A stretch of 42,960 nucleotides of DNA from Butyrivibrio sp. AE2015 (GTDB taxonomy: Bacteria > Bacillota > Clostridia > Lachnospirales > Lachnospiraceae): the NCBI RefSeq assembly GCF_000420825.1, contig NZ_ATVR01000028.1, forward strand, positions 1 to 42,960, written 5' to 3'. The position numbers and the translations under genes were made by a program. The notes beneath the pieces were generated by a model, which had not been told where the DNA came from, made no database searches, and worked only from the letters and a program-made list of their open reading frames with translations. Of the stretch, positions 16,501 to 24,166 are shown piece after piece; within the stretch, counting starts at the first letter, position 1; each line of letters starts with the position of its first letter.

Positions 16501-16721
16501 TCGGCATTTTTTAAGGCCTCAGCAATAGTATCGTTTAGATCATTGGTGATAGGAAGTTCGTCCTTGTCCCTGAAGATACGGTCAATCTTTTTTACCCCGG
16601 TCTGTTTCCTGATCTTGCCGGGAATGTGGTAGTGCTCAAGTCCCTTAACAATTTCAGCAGCAACCTTATTGTCAAGATCTGCGTGCTTATAGGATATGAA
16701 CGCGTTATAATAATTAATCAT
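13581..16721 (-). CDS. TIR domain, transmembrane helix and beta-propeller protein
   Basis: A 1046-residue protein. Residues 1-150 form a TIR domain: FISYKHAD (8-15), a DELP loop (54-57), and STWVEKEIE (87-95) with Glu93 in the position of the NADase glutamate. A single membrane helix spans about 189-211. A helical stalk follows (SKYLANESLKLLENENRIEA), then about 750 residues of repeated beta strands with VWDTTT, AWDNETG and FDLVTKE-type blade turns, i.e. one or two WD40/PQQ-like propellers. Orientation predicts a cytoplasmic TIR and an external propeller, or the reverse. ATG 16721 has GGGGGAGG. It could be a sensor with NAD-cleaving output or a scaffold. It stands alone between terminators; no defence partner gene is adjacent. 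Confidence 0.85.
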   Translation of the reverse strand: MINYYNAFISYKHADLDNKVAAEIVKGLEHYHIPGKIRKQTGVKKIDRIFRDKDELPITNDLNDTIAEALKNADYLIVICSTNTKKSTWVEKEIETFLQNHTMGQVLTVLADGEPYDVIPKILLTSKKEIQDENGETHTIEVPLEPLSCDFRLPVKRARAEELPRLAAALIGCSYDELMNRHRQYKMRKLTAIFAGAMALMIGFTGYMLYSNSLIHKNYIESLRNKSKYLANESLKLLENENRIEAMQLALEALPKDEKDETPVTPEALKAITQSSLSYVSLAGSNIDAAWNYQMSNQVREYKVSNDGSKLAAEDQGNNVTVWDTTTHQVLLNCNVNQFDGLFFFDDNTLIVSSWDFIDAYDLKTGERKWRNEDLSTVTEDIFNYTDTTFLVPDSHGRISEVSVKDGSVVNTIDFNVIEEKYSMDSCDEFVLSPDKKRIAFCLGQGTSEEHTYLHKSYSLMEYDIQTGELLSYPLEDQKIHYIAYLNDKLYTACTNGTLDGSGKMYDNIYITDDHTGIYCFNSGELTLNWQYDFVSTNYAINCGFKVLNDTKMAFYAGNMVRAWDNETGELQLEDNVNEPIISVNETGKELSPMYITKSGSMATHTTMSETSSGLTLTSRFTDDLTDAIIKKGIYTHQAYSHTIVFYGVGISDEDWTKFDNCPVYENTFSCYNLDEKVLSIAVSDGADGSDILLFDSDQKTYKDSIHVSDSCRYSKVKLLGTCEGKFYYAFTEYDDKYNSILYLASFDLVTKEQTKEKLNDSYGPSNAQMVLSDNNLVYYNNIDYYNSVVVLNDLKSGEKTEVNLDDLEVQYCKTIKYFSKANLAYISCGSSDMPSYKIIDFNNNTSFDIAVPSGWEAPTDIAVDDTGKRVAITNGEVILLKDIEGELIQEISCNNASPMGMAFLDFENLGTLLVVPYSNGSMFRYSGDDGSFIGKSDLSTYYNNYGETATFEIDKENNLLYVLESNILNIFELENWVEVAYIEHCYGHHKGTDTFLTWAYSSSSSELEVGYFKHYTTQDLIAKTKDYLQGTEMSEAERSMYGLDG

Positions 16722-16845
16722 ACTTTTCCTCCCCCGCTGGCACCTCATTAAAAAGCACCAACTGCATTAGGATACCACACGGGCGGGATATATTAAAGAA
16801 TAGATAGCATTCAATCTTTATTTCATAAATTATTTTCGTCAGAAT

Positions 16846-17499
16846 ATGGCACAGGTAAAAAATATGACTAAGAAAAAACTTGCCCTAGAGGTAATTGAGA
16901 GATTAAAAAAAGAATATCCTGATGCGGTCTGCACTCTTGCTTATGACAAGGCGTGGCAGCTTCTTGTAAGCGTAAGACTGGCGGCTCAGTGCACAGATGC
17001 AAGAGTGGATATGATAACGCCAATATTATATGAAAAGTTTCCAACAGTGGAGGCTCTTGCAAAAGCTGAAGTTTCAGAGATCGAAGAGATTGTGCGTCCC
17101 TGCGGACTTGGCAATTCCAAGGCAAGGGACATATCAGCCTGCATGAAGGTGATATATGAGAAATATGGCGGAAATGTGCCGGACAATATGGAAGAGCTTT
17201 TGGCACTTCCGGGAGTTGGCAGGAAAAGTGCCAATCTTATAATGGGAGATGTGTTCGGAAAACCGGCAATTGTTACAGATACCCATTGCATAAGGCTCTG
17301 CAATCTTATTGGACTTGTAGATGATATAAAAGAACCTGCAAAGGTGGAAAAAGAGCTCTGGAAGATCATTCCTCCCGAGGAAGGCAATTCTCTTTGCCAC
17401 AGATTTGTTACTCATGGGAGAGCAGTGTGCGTAGCAAGGCGCCCGAAGTGCGCAGAGTGCTGCCTGAAAGACATATGTAAAACAGGTAAGAAGGTATGA
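16846..17499 (+). CDS. nth: Endonuclease III (DNA glycosylase/AP lyase)
   Basis: A 217-residue base-excision repair enzyme that removes oxidised pyrimidines and nicks at the abasic site. The helix-hairpin-helix LPGVGRKSAN (121-130) contains catalytic Lys127, and Asp145 in VTDTHC is the second catalytic residue. The C-terminal [4Fe-4S] motif Cys195-x6-Cys202-x2-Cys205-x5-Cys211 is complete. The start is uncertain: ATG 16846 lacks a clear RBS and an in-frame ATG at 16864 is preceded by AGG; the difference is six residues. It is divergent from the TIR-protein gene. Confidence 0.95.
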   Translation: MAQVKNMTKKKLALEVIERLKKEYPDAVCTLAYDKAWQLLVSVRLAAQCTDARVDMITPILYEKFPTVEALAKAEVSEIEEIVRPCGLGNSKARDISACMKVIYEKYGGNVPDNMEELLALPGVGRKSANLIMGDVFGKPAIVTDTHCIRLCNLIGLVDDIKEPAKVEKELWKIIPPEEGNSLCHRFVTHGRAVCVARRPKCAECCLKDICKTGKKV

Positions 17500-17532
17500 T
17501 TTTTTATCAGTAGTTTAAGAGATGTTTATAAA

Positions 17533-17575
17533 AAGGTTATTTGACGAATATTTTTATACTATATACAATAACCTT
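17533..17575 (+). promoter_or_regulatory. Promoter flanked by a 9-bp inverted repeat, upstream of the FliM-peptide gene
   Basis: TTGACG (17541-17546), a 17-base spacer and TACAAT (17564-17569) make a good sigma-A promoter. AAGGTTATT (17533-17541) and AATAACCTT (17567-17575) overlap its two boxes, a geometry suited to a repressor or looping protein. The leader to the ATG is about 80 nt. Confidence 0.65.
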
Positions 17576-17655
17576 AAAGATGGAAATATGTGCATTAGGC
17601 AAAGAAACTGTAGATCATAGACTGACAGAGAAAAGGTAACCTGGAGAGATAATTT

Positions 17656-17862
17656 ATGGATGCAAATGGACTTAGTGCTGAACAGCAGGAATTACTTGCG
17701 AGCATAATGGGTAAATCATCGCAGGCAGGTGGTGGAGGAGGCTTTTCTCCAGCAAGTGTACCGGCGGCGGGTGCACCGGCTGCAGCTCCGGCTGCTGCGG
17801 ATACTGGAAAGATGTTAAGCCAGGCAGAAATAGATGCGCTTATAGCGTCGATGGGAAAATGA
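17656..17862 (+). CDS. 68-residue protein ending in a FliM-like CheY-binding peptide
   Basis: The protein has three parts: an N-terminal segment (NGLSAEQQELLASIMGK, 4-20), a Gly-rich then Ala/Pro-rich flexible linker (about 25-48), and a C-terminal KMLSQAEIDALIASMGK (52-68). LSQAEIDAL is the peptide with which FliM begins (in E. coli LSQAEIDALL) and which binds phospho-CheY; FliY/FliN2 proteins also carry it. Here the rest of FliM is absent. The gene has GGAGAG upstream, its own promoter and its own terminator, so it is a real monocistronic gene rather than a fragment. The two ends both read as ASIMGK/ASMGK helices, suggesting an internal duplication. It may tether or titrate CheY-like receivers; that is inference. 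Confidence 0.75.
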   Translation: MDANGLSAEQQELLASIMGKSSQAGGGGGFSPASVPAAGAPAAAPAAADTGKMLSQAEIDALIASMGK

Positions 17863-17877
17863 TATGTAGATATTAAG

Positions 17878-17908
17878 AATGCTTGCGCAAAAAACGCAAG
17901 CATTTTTG
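17878..17908 (+). terminator. Intrinsic terminator of the FliM-peptide gene
   Basis: AATGCTTGCG (17878-17887) pairs with CGCAAGCATT (17895-17904), followed by TTTG. Confidence 0.85.
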
Positions 17909-17930
17909 TATATTATAAAAAACAAAGGTA

Positions 17931-18230
17931 TCAGATTGGAACTATTGTAAGAGTCTGTGGATTTACGTGTCTGGATTCACCTTTTCTTCCGCGGCAGACA
18001 ATCCCTTTTTCTATTTTGATCATGACGGCATGTGATTTCATGGCCTCCATGACCTGATTTGCTGCGCTCTCATAATCCTTTGGATCCATGGGAACGACAT
18101 AGTCGTGATTTTGGTGTTCTGTTGAAATAACAGCAGATCTGTATCTGGTGTCATATCTTATTCCGTAGAAAGTACATATCTCGGTGTTCAGAGTGCCGTT
18201 ACTGTCAGCACATTGCATTGCTATATACAT
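17931..18230 (-). CDS. Small hypothetical protein (99 aa)
   Basis: A 99-residue soluble protein with no recognised family. It has a mixed strand pattern (MYIAMQCADSNGTLNTEIC at the start) and a basic C-terminal CRGRKGESRHVNP. The start is supported by GAGGTG upstream and by a plausible promoter at 18303-18331. It converges with the FliM-peptide gene and is divergent from leuS. Codon use is like its neighbours. I judge it a genuine gene of unknown role. Confidence 0.65.
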   Translation of the reverse strand: MYIAMQCADSNGTLNTEICTFYGIRYDTRYRSAVISTEHQNHDYVVPMDPKDYESAANQVMEAMKSHAVMIKIEKGIVCRGRKGESRHVNPQTLTIVPI

Positions 18231-18302
18231 ATTTTTATCACCTCGTTCTTTCCGGTAATGGGTTATATTCTTTCATGTAAGTCCCTTGTTGTCTATATGA
18301 TA

Positions 18303-18331
18303 ATGATAATACTTTCACGCAAAATTGACAA
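18303..18331 (-). promoter_or_regulatory. Likely promoter of the 99-aa hypothetical
   Basis: On the minus strand TTGTCA (18331-18326), a 17-base spacer and TATCAT (18308-18303) are well spaced. It is divergent from the leuS promoter. Confidence 0.5.
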
Positions 18332-18354
18332 TAACAGACAAGCGTATTCTCCGT

Positions 18355-18382
18355 TTGACATAAGACCAACTTGTGGTAAAAT
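18355..18382 (+). promoter_or_regulatory. leuS promoter
   Basis: TTGACA (18355-18360), 16-base spacer, TAAAAT (18377-18382). The leader to the ATG is under 85 nt, too short for a T-box riboswitch, and no T-box sequence is seen. Confidence 0.7.
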
Positions 18383-18467
18383 TTTTTAGTATCTATGCAT
18401 GATTCGTGGTAATTAATTGAGCATAGTTACGTATCCATATGAAAAAAGTAGAAGGAGTAGAAAGTTC

Positions 18468-20897
18468 ATGTCAGAAGTATATAACCATCACGCAGTTGAA
18501 CCTAAGTGGCAGAAGTATTGGGAAGAACACGAAACATTTAAGACAGACGTGTGGGATTTTTCCAAGCCAAAATATTATGCATTGGATATGTTTCCATATC
18601 CATCAGGAGTAGGCCTACATGCAGGTCATCCGGAAGGGTATACTGCAACTGATATTATGTCCCGTATGAAGCGTATGCAGGGATATAATGTTTTGCATCC
18701 GATGGGATATGATTCTTTTGGACTTCCTGCAGAGCAGTATGCTGTAACAACAGGTAATCATCCTGCTGGTTTTACAGAGAAAAATATACAGACATTCTCC
18801 AAGCAGCTTAAAGAGCTTGGTTTCGATTATGACTGGTCCAAGATGATCGCAACAAGTGATCCTAAGTTTTATAAGTGGACACAGTGGATATTCAAAAAGT
18901 TATATGAAGCCGGATATGCCAAGCACATTGATATGCCGGTTAACTGGTGCGAAGAGCTTGGAACAGTTCTTTCAAATGATGAAGTTATCGACGGTAAGTC
19001 TGAGCGTGGTGGATACCCTGTAGTTAAGAAGATGATGAAACAGTGGGTTATCGATCAGCAGGCTTTTGCAGAGGAACTTCTTGATGGCCTTAACGAGATC
19101 GACTGGCCTGAATCAACAAAAGAAATCCAGCGTAACTGGATCGGTAAGTCTACCGGTGTAGAAGTTGATTTTAAGATCGTAGGTGGTGGAGAGTTCTCTA
19201 TCTTCACAACATGTATCGAGACCATTTATGGTATTACATTCATGGTACTTGCTCCGGACGGAGATATTGTTAAGGGACTTATGGATCGTGTTGAGAATCC
19301 TGAAGAGGTTCAGGCATATATCGATGAAACTCTCAAGAAGAACGATCTTGATCGTACAGATCTTAACAAGACTAAGTCAGGCTGTCCTCTTAAGGGAATA
19401 TATGCTATCAATCCTGTAAATGGCAAAGAAGTACCACTGTTTATCGGTGATTTCGTACTTGCAAGCTATGGTACAGGTGCAGTTATGGCTGTTCCTACTC
19501 ATGATCAGAGAGACTTTGAATATGCAGAAGTTCATGGACTTCCACTTATTCAGGTTATTAACAATACAGAAGGTACTGTAGACGTTACAAAGCATGCTTT
19601 TGAAAAGACAGAATACCTTGGCAAGGGCTGCATTCTTATGAATTCTGAAGAGTTCAATGGAATGACAGTTGAAGATGCTAAAAAAGCTATTACCAAGAAG
19701 CTTGTTGATATGGGCGTTGCCAGAGAAAAGGTTAACTACCACTTCCGTGAGTGGATCTTTGCAAGACAGCGTTATTGGGGCGAGCCGGTTCCATGTGTTT
19801 ACAAGGAAGACGGAAGCATTCAGTTCCTTGATGACAGCGAACTTCCTGTAGTACTTCCTGAACTTGAGGACTATAAGGGACATGGCGGTCAGGCACCTCT
19901 TGAGAATGCAACTGAGTGGAAACATTACGATAAGAACGGACTTAAGGGCACAAGAGAGACTTCAACAATGCCTGGTTCAGCCGGATCTTCATGGTACTAC
20001 ATGAGATATATCGACCCTGACAATGACAATGAGTTTGCTAATCAGGAACTTCTTAAGCACTGGATGCCTGTTGATCTTTATGTGGGTGGACCTGAGCACG
20101 CAGTTGGACATTTGTTATATTCACGTATTTGGAACCGCTTCTTATACAGCAAAGGTCTTTCTCCTGTAAAAGAGCCATTTAAGAAGCTTGTACATCAGGG
20201 AATGATCCTTGGTGAAAACGGCATCAAGATGGGTAAGCGTTTCCCTGAATTTGTTGTTAATCCAAGTGATATCGTTGAGGAATATGGTGCAGATACTTTG
20301 AGACTCTATGAAATGTTCATGGGACCTTTGGAAGTGTCAAAGCCTTGGAATTCAAACAACGTAACAGGTGCAAGAAAGTTCCTTAACCGAGTATATTCAT
20401 TCTTCACAGAAGAGAGCAATATCACAGAGGAAAACAATGGTAATCTTGAAAAAGTTTATCATCAGACTGTAAAGAAAGTAACAAGTGACTTTGAGGCACT
20501 GGCGTTTAATACAGCCATTGCTCAGATGATGATCTTTGTTAATGCTGTTTACAAAGAGGGAAGCTGCCCAAGAGAGTACGCTGAGAACTTTATTAAGATG
20601 CTTTCATGCATTTGCCCACATATCGGTGAGGAAATGTGGCAGATCCTTGGTCATGACGACACAATTGCTTATGAAGCATGGCCAACCTATGACGAGGCTA
20701 AGTGCGTAGAAGATACAGTAGAGATTGCTGTTCAGATCAATGGTAAGGTTAAGGCAACTCTTGCAATTGGTAAGGAAGATCCTAAGGATGAAGTAATTGC
20801 CAAGGGCAAAGAGCTTATCGCAGACAAGCTTGAAGGCAAGAACATTGTAAAAGAGATCTATGTTCCCGGTCGTATCGTAAATATCGTTGTTAAATAA
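18468..20897 (+). CDS. leuS: Leucyl-tRNA synthetase
   Basis: An 809-residue class I synthetase that charges tRNA-Leu. HAGHPEG (51-57) is the HIGH motif within PYPSGVGLHAGHPEG; the CP1 editing domain contains the GTGAVMAVPTHDQRDFEYA stretch; WYYMRY and GPEHAVGHLLYSR belong to the Rossmann core. The usual KMSKS loop is KMGKR at 587-591, so the second and third signature positions differ; I believe similar variants occur in related Clostridia, but I cannot check. Start 18468 has AAGGAG upstream; a TTG at 18417 would overlap the leader. Length is normal. It is monocistronic, with promoter and terminator. Confidence 0.97.
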   Translation: MSEVYNHHAVEPKWQKYWEEHETFKTDVWDFSKPKYYALDMFPYPSGVGLHAGHPEGYTATDIMSRMKRMQGYNVLHPMGYDSFGLPAEQYAVTTGNHPAGFTEKNIQTFSKQLKELGFDYDWSKMIATSDPKFYKWTQWIFKKLYEAGYAKHIDMPVNWCEELGTVLSNDEVIDGKSERGGYPVVKKMMKQWVIDQQAFAEELLDGLNEIDWPESTKEIQRNWIGKSTGVEVDFKIVGGGEFSIFTTCIETIYGITFMVLAPDGDIVKGLMDRVENPEEVQAYIDETLKKNDLDRTDLNKTKSGCPLKGIYAINPVNGKEVPLFIGDFVLASYGTGAVMAVPTHDQRDFEYAEVHGLPLIQVINNTEGTVDVTKHAFEKTEYLGKGCILMNSEEFNGMTVEDAKKAITKKLVDMGVAREKVNYHFREWIFARQRYWGEPVPCVYKEDGSIQFLDDSELPVVLPELEDYKGHGGQAPLENATEWKHYDKNGLKGTRETSTMPGSAGSSWYYMRYIDPDNDNEFANQELLKHWMPVDLYVGGPEHAVGHLLYSRIWNRFLYSKGLSPVKEPFKKLVHQGMILGENGIKMGKRFPEFVVNPSDIVEEYGADTLRLYEMFMGPLEVSKPWNSNNVTGARKFLNRVYSFFTEESNITEENNGNLEKVYHQTVKKVTSDFEALAFNTAIAQMMIFVNAVYKEGSCPREYAENFIKMLSCICPHIGEEMWQILGHDDTIAYEAWPTYDEAKCVEDTVEIAVQINGKVKATLAIGKEDPKDEVIAKGKELIADKLEGKNIVKEIYVPGRIVNIVVK

Positions 20898-20918
20898 TTT
20901 AATTAGATACTGTGAATT

Positions 20919-20964
20919 AAAGAATCAGCTGGCAGATTATAATCTGCAGGCTGATTCTTTTTTT
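20919..20964 (+). terminator. leuS terminator
   Basis: AAAGAATCAGC (20919-20929) pairs with GCTGATTCTTT (20950-20960), with an inner GCAGATT/AATCTGC stem, followed by TTTTTTT. Confidence 0.9.
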
Positions 20965-21100
20965 GAGCATATATGATAAAAAATCTATTCGGTTAAGGTA
21001 AGTGCCCAAAAGTTTTTTGATTCAAAAAGTATGATATAATTACTATGTATAGGTAAAAATGGCACGGGATTTTGTGAACGGCTCTTATTTGGAGGTATGA

Positions 21101-22486
21101 ATGTCCAAAAAACGTAGCATCAGATTAGGACTTATCACTTTTGCAATCTCACTAATAATAACAACATTGTTGGCAATGGCCTTTTTGACTAATACTTCAA
21201 GGATTAGGCGAGAAAGGGCTACTTTTATTGCGGAATCTATCGCAAATAGAATCCATGCTGAAATTAGAAACAGGGAGTACATCACACGTATTCTGGAAAT
21301 TCAGGTCAGAAGCAGTAACGGAGAAATAACCCAGGAAGAATTCCAAAAGACAGGTGAAGCTCTGTTTGATGATAATATAGATGTTGTTGATATAACCCTG
21401 GCGCCAAATGGTATTGTCAGCTATTTGTATCCTATGAATAGCGGCGTTTCTGAAAGAATAGATCTGTTTGAGGATTCTCAGAATAAGGTTCATGCGGATA
21501 ATAGTAGGAATACCGGAGTGGGTATCATAATGACTCCGGTTAATCTTTCTGATGGCAATTACGGTATTATCATCAGAAGACCAATCTATTTAGGCGATGA
21601 AAAAACCACTGATAACTTTTGGGGGTTTGCTTCAGTTACTATAAATCTTTCCAATTTCCTGTCGGAAGTAAATACTAAAGGTCTGGCAGAAGAAAACTAT
21701 GAATATAAGCTTACAGGTACTGATGTTGTAACAGGTAAGACACAGATCATCATGGAGTACTCTGAAAGAGCGCTTGCAGCGCCTGTGGAAGCCATGATAA
21801 GCACTGTAGGAGGAAGTTACTGGACACTTTCTATTGCTCCCATGGGCAACTGGATGGAGCTTTATGAGATCGCAGGTGTCCTGATAATAGTTGTTACGAT
21901 AAGTATTCTTCTGGCGATGCTTGTTGCAGCTTACACATCACTTCAGGCCAATGCCAAAGAGCTTGAAGTAATGTCTTACAGAGATGCGCTGACAAATCTT
22001 TACAATCCAAGAAGTTACCAGGAACATATGGAAGAACTTTCTAAGAAAAAACTTCCCTATGGCCTTATCTATATTGACCTTAACGATTTTAAACAGGTAA
22101 ATGATACCTATGGCCACGAAACAGGCGATGCACTTCTAAATATTGTTGCCAAGAGGCTTCAGAACAGCATTCGTGAAAAAGACAGGGCTTTCAGGATCGG
22201 TGGAGATGAATTTGTAGTGGTTATTCATGGCACCCATGACAGGAAGTTCTTTGAGGGCGTTATTGCCAGAATGCGCGAAAATGTAGGAAGAGAAGTGACA
22301 ATAGGAGAGATAAAGCTAAATGCATCCATAAGTGCCGGATATGCGCGTTGTCCTGAAGATGGCACTAAGTTTGAAGACGTAGTGAAAAAAGCTGATGATG
22401 CAATGTATTATAACAAGAGGCTTTTAAAGGCTAAAAGGCTCACAGGACAGGAAAAAGGAAGAGTTACTGCCAGAGACTTCAGATAA
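21101..22486 (+). CDS. Diguanylate cyclase with extracytoplasmic CHASE-like sensor
   Basis: A 461-residue membrane protein. A first helix (about 9-31) and a second (about 260-282) enclose an external sensor of about 230 residues with a CHASE-like pattern (DITLAPNGIVSYLYPM). The GGDEF domain (about 295-450) has an intact GGDEF at 367-371 and an inhibitory RxxD (REKD) five residues before it, so it should make c-di-GMP and be product-inhibited. TATAAT at 21035-21040 marks a likely promoter and GGAGG precedes the ATG. It starts a set of three same-strand genes, followed 27 bases later by a GGDEF-EAL protein. The ligand is unknown. Confidence 0.9.
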   Translation: MSKKRSIRLGLITFAISLIITTLLAMAFLTNTSRIRRERATFIAESIANRIHAEIRNREYITRILEIQVRSSNGEITQEEFQKTGEALFDDNIDVVDITLAPNGIVSYLYPMNSGVSERIDLFEDSQNKVHADNSRNTGVGIIMTPVNLSDGNYGIIIRRPIYLGDEKTTDNFWGFASVTINLSNFLSEVNTKGLAEENYEYKLTGTDVVTGKTQIIMEYSERALAAPVEAMISTVGGSYWTLSIAPMGNWMELYEIAGVLIIVVTISILLAMLVAAYTSLQANAKELEVMSYRDALTNLYNPRSYQEHMEELSKKKLPYGLIYIDLNDFKQVNDTYGHETGDALLNIVAKRLQNSIREKDRAFRIGGDEFVVVIHGTHDRKFFEGVIARMRENVGREVTIGEIKLNASISAGYARCPEDGTKFEDVVKKADDAMYYNKRLLKAKRLTGQEKGRVTARDFR

Positions 22487-22513
22487 TAAAAGGCATACGG
22501 GGGATAGACCAAA

Positions 22514-24166
22514 ATGGGAGGAACATACGACACCATAAACAGGATCTTTGACACTTTTGCTGTAACATCCAGAAGCCGCTATGTTTATGTGTATGACATG
22601 TCGAGAAACATAGCGAGGTGGTCCAAAAATGCGGTTGAATACTTTGGACTTGCAGGAGAATATATCTATAATGCAGCAAGTGTCTGGGAGACCAGAATCC
22701 ATGGGGATGACAAAGATAAATACAACGAGTATATAAATGCGGCTTTTGCAGGAGAAAAGGTTGAACCCAATATTGAGTACAGAGCTAAAAACCGCAACGG
22801 AGAATTTGTAGTCTGCTCCTGCAGAGGAGTGGTCATAAAAGACTATGCAGGAAAACCTGTGTTTTATGCTTGCTCCATCATAAATAAAGGTATAGTTGAC
22901 AACAATGACCCGATAACTCTTTTGCCTAATCAATATGAGATGCTCAACCACATGAGAAGCCTTAAGACTCAGAAAAAAGAGTATATCATATTGATGATAA
23001 ACTTCATTGATTTTGCTGATGTAAACAGAAAATATGGCTACATGCGCGGCAATAACATTTTGAGGGCGCTTGCAGTAAAGCTTAAACAGGAATCTGAGAA
23101 TATGGGTAAAGCTTATAGGGGCGAAGGAACGATCATGGCCCTTATTAGTGAAACCATGAACATAGATGAGATAAAAAAGCTTTATGGAAGGCTCAGACTT
23201 TTTACCCGAGAGAACTTAAGTCTTGAGGGAAAAAGAATAGGAGCAGAACTGGGCGGCGGAGCCATAATCTCGACAGATTTTGACATAGATGAACATTCAA
23301 TCTATATCAGTGCCAAATATGCCCTTGATTATTCCAAGACCCAGAGACATGGAAATCTGATAATTTTCCACAATGATCAGCTTGATAATAATAAAAGCAG
23401 CATAGAACTTGTGGATACAGTCAGAAATTGCATCTTGAACGGATTTGAAGGCTTTCATCTGGAATACCAACCTATATTTTCTGTTACAGAGGATAAGCTT
23501 GTTGGTATGGAAGTTTTTCTCAGGTGGAAAAAAGAGCCATTTGGTGAGGTTTCGCCGGCAGAGTTTTTGCCATGGCTTGAACAGGATAGCGTATTTTATA
23601 CACTTGGGAACTGGATATTAGAAAATGCTCTTAAGGATGCCATAGAGATCAGAAAAGAAAAAAAAGATTTTTATTTGTGCGTAAACCTTGCATTTATGCA
23701 GCTTGAGAGGTCGGATTTCAGAACTACCCTTATTGAAATTTTGAGGAAAATAAGTTATCCTGCTACAGGTTTATGTCTTGAAATGGCACAGAGTAGCAGA
23801 CAGCTCGGAATGGAACATTTAAAGAGCCAGATAGAGTTTTTGAAATCATGTGGAATAAAGGTGGGACTTGATGTTTCTGACTTTGCTTCTCTGGATTATG
23901 TAAGACATTTACCAATTGATCTGGTAAACCTTGTACCTGCAGTGACTGGCGGAATAGCCGGAAATCTTACTACCAGGTACATGGTGGAGGCAATCACTTC
24001 TTTTACCCACAGGCTTGGGATAAGAACCTGCTACACGGGGATAGAAGATGAGGAGACTTTAGGAATAGCCAAAAGCTATCCTATATCAGAGATGATGGGC
24101 TACCTATTGGGAAGACCCTGCAGAATTGATAAATTTAAGGAACAATACCTTGAAAAGAGGAATTAA
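22514..24166 (+). CDS. PAS, degenerate GGDEF and degenerate EAL protein
   Basis: A 550-residue soluble protein: PAS-like domain (about 15-125, ending in a PAC-like HGDDKDKYNEYINAA and RNGEFVVCSCRG), GGDEF-like domain (about 135-290) in which GGDEF is replaced by a GEGTI-type sequence in AYRGEGTIMALI, and an EAL-like domain (about 300-548). In the latter, EAL reads EVF (GMEVFLRW), the DDFGTG loop reads DVSDFAS, and the Lys usually following LPID is Asn (LPIDLVNLV), so metal and catalytic residues are lost. Both output domains are therefore probably inactive and act in binding or regulation. It is adjacent to an intact cyclase, which suggests it modulates or reads that signal. Confidence 0.85.
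   Translation: MGGTYDTINRIFDTFAVTSRSRYVYVYDMSRNIARWSKNAVEYFGLAGEYIYNAASVWETRIHGDDKDKYNEYINAAFAGEKVEPNIEYRAKNRNGEFVVCSCRGVVIKDYAGKPVFYACSIINKGIVDNNDPITLLPNQYEMLNHMRSLKTQKKEYIILMINFIDFADVNRKYGYMRGNNILRALAVKLKQESENMGKAYRGEGTIMALISETMNIDEIKKLYGRLRLFTRENLSLEGKRIGAELGGGAIISTDFDIDEHSIYISAKYALDYSKTQRHGNLIIFHNDQLDNNKSSIELVDTVRNCILNGFEGFHLEYQPIFSVTEDKLVGMEVFLRWKKEPFGEVSPAEFLPWLEQDSVFYTLGNWILENALKDAIEIRKEKKDFYLCVNLAFMQLERSDFRTTLIEILRKISYPATGLCLEMAQSSRQLGMEHLKSQIEFLKSCGIKVGLDVSDFASLDYVRHLPIDLVNLVPAVTGGIAGNLTTRYMVEAITSFTHRLGIRTCYTGIEDEETLGIAKSYPISEMMGYLLGRPCRIDKFKEQYLEKRN

Noticed and set aside
17576..17655. c-di-GMP (GEMM) riboswitch before the FliM-peptide gene
   Set aside because: GGCAAAG and GGTAACC resemble pieces of the aptamer, but the order, the spacing and the second conserved stem do not fit.
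18383..18467. T-box riboswitch before leuS
   Set aside because: The leader is under 85 nt and lacks the T-box sequence and specifier-stem features.
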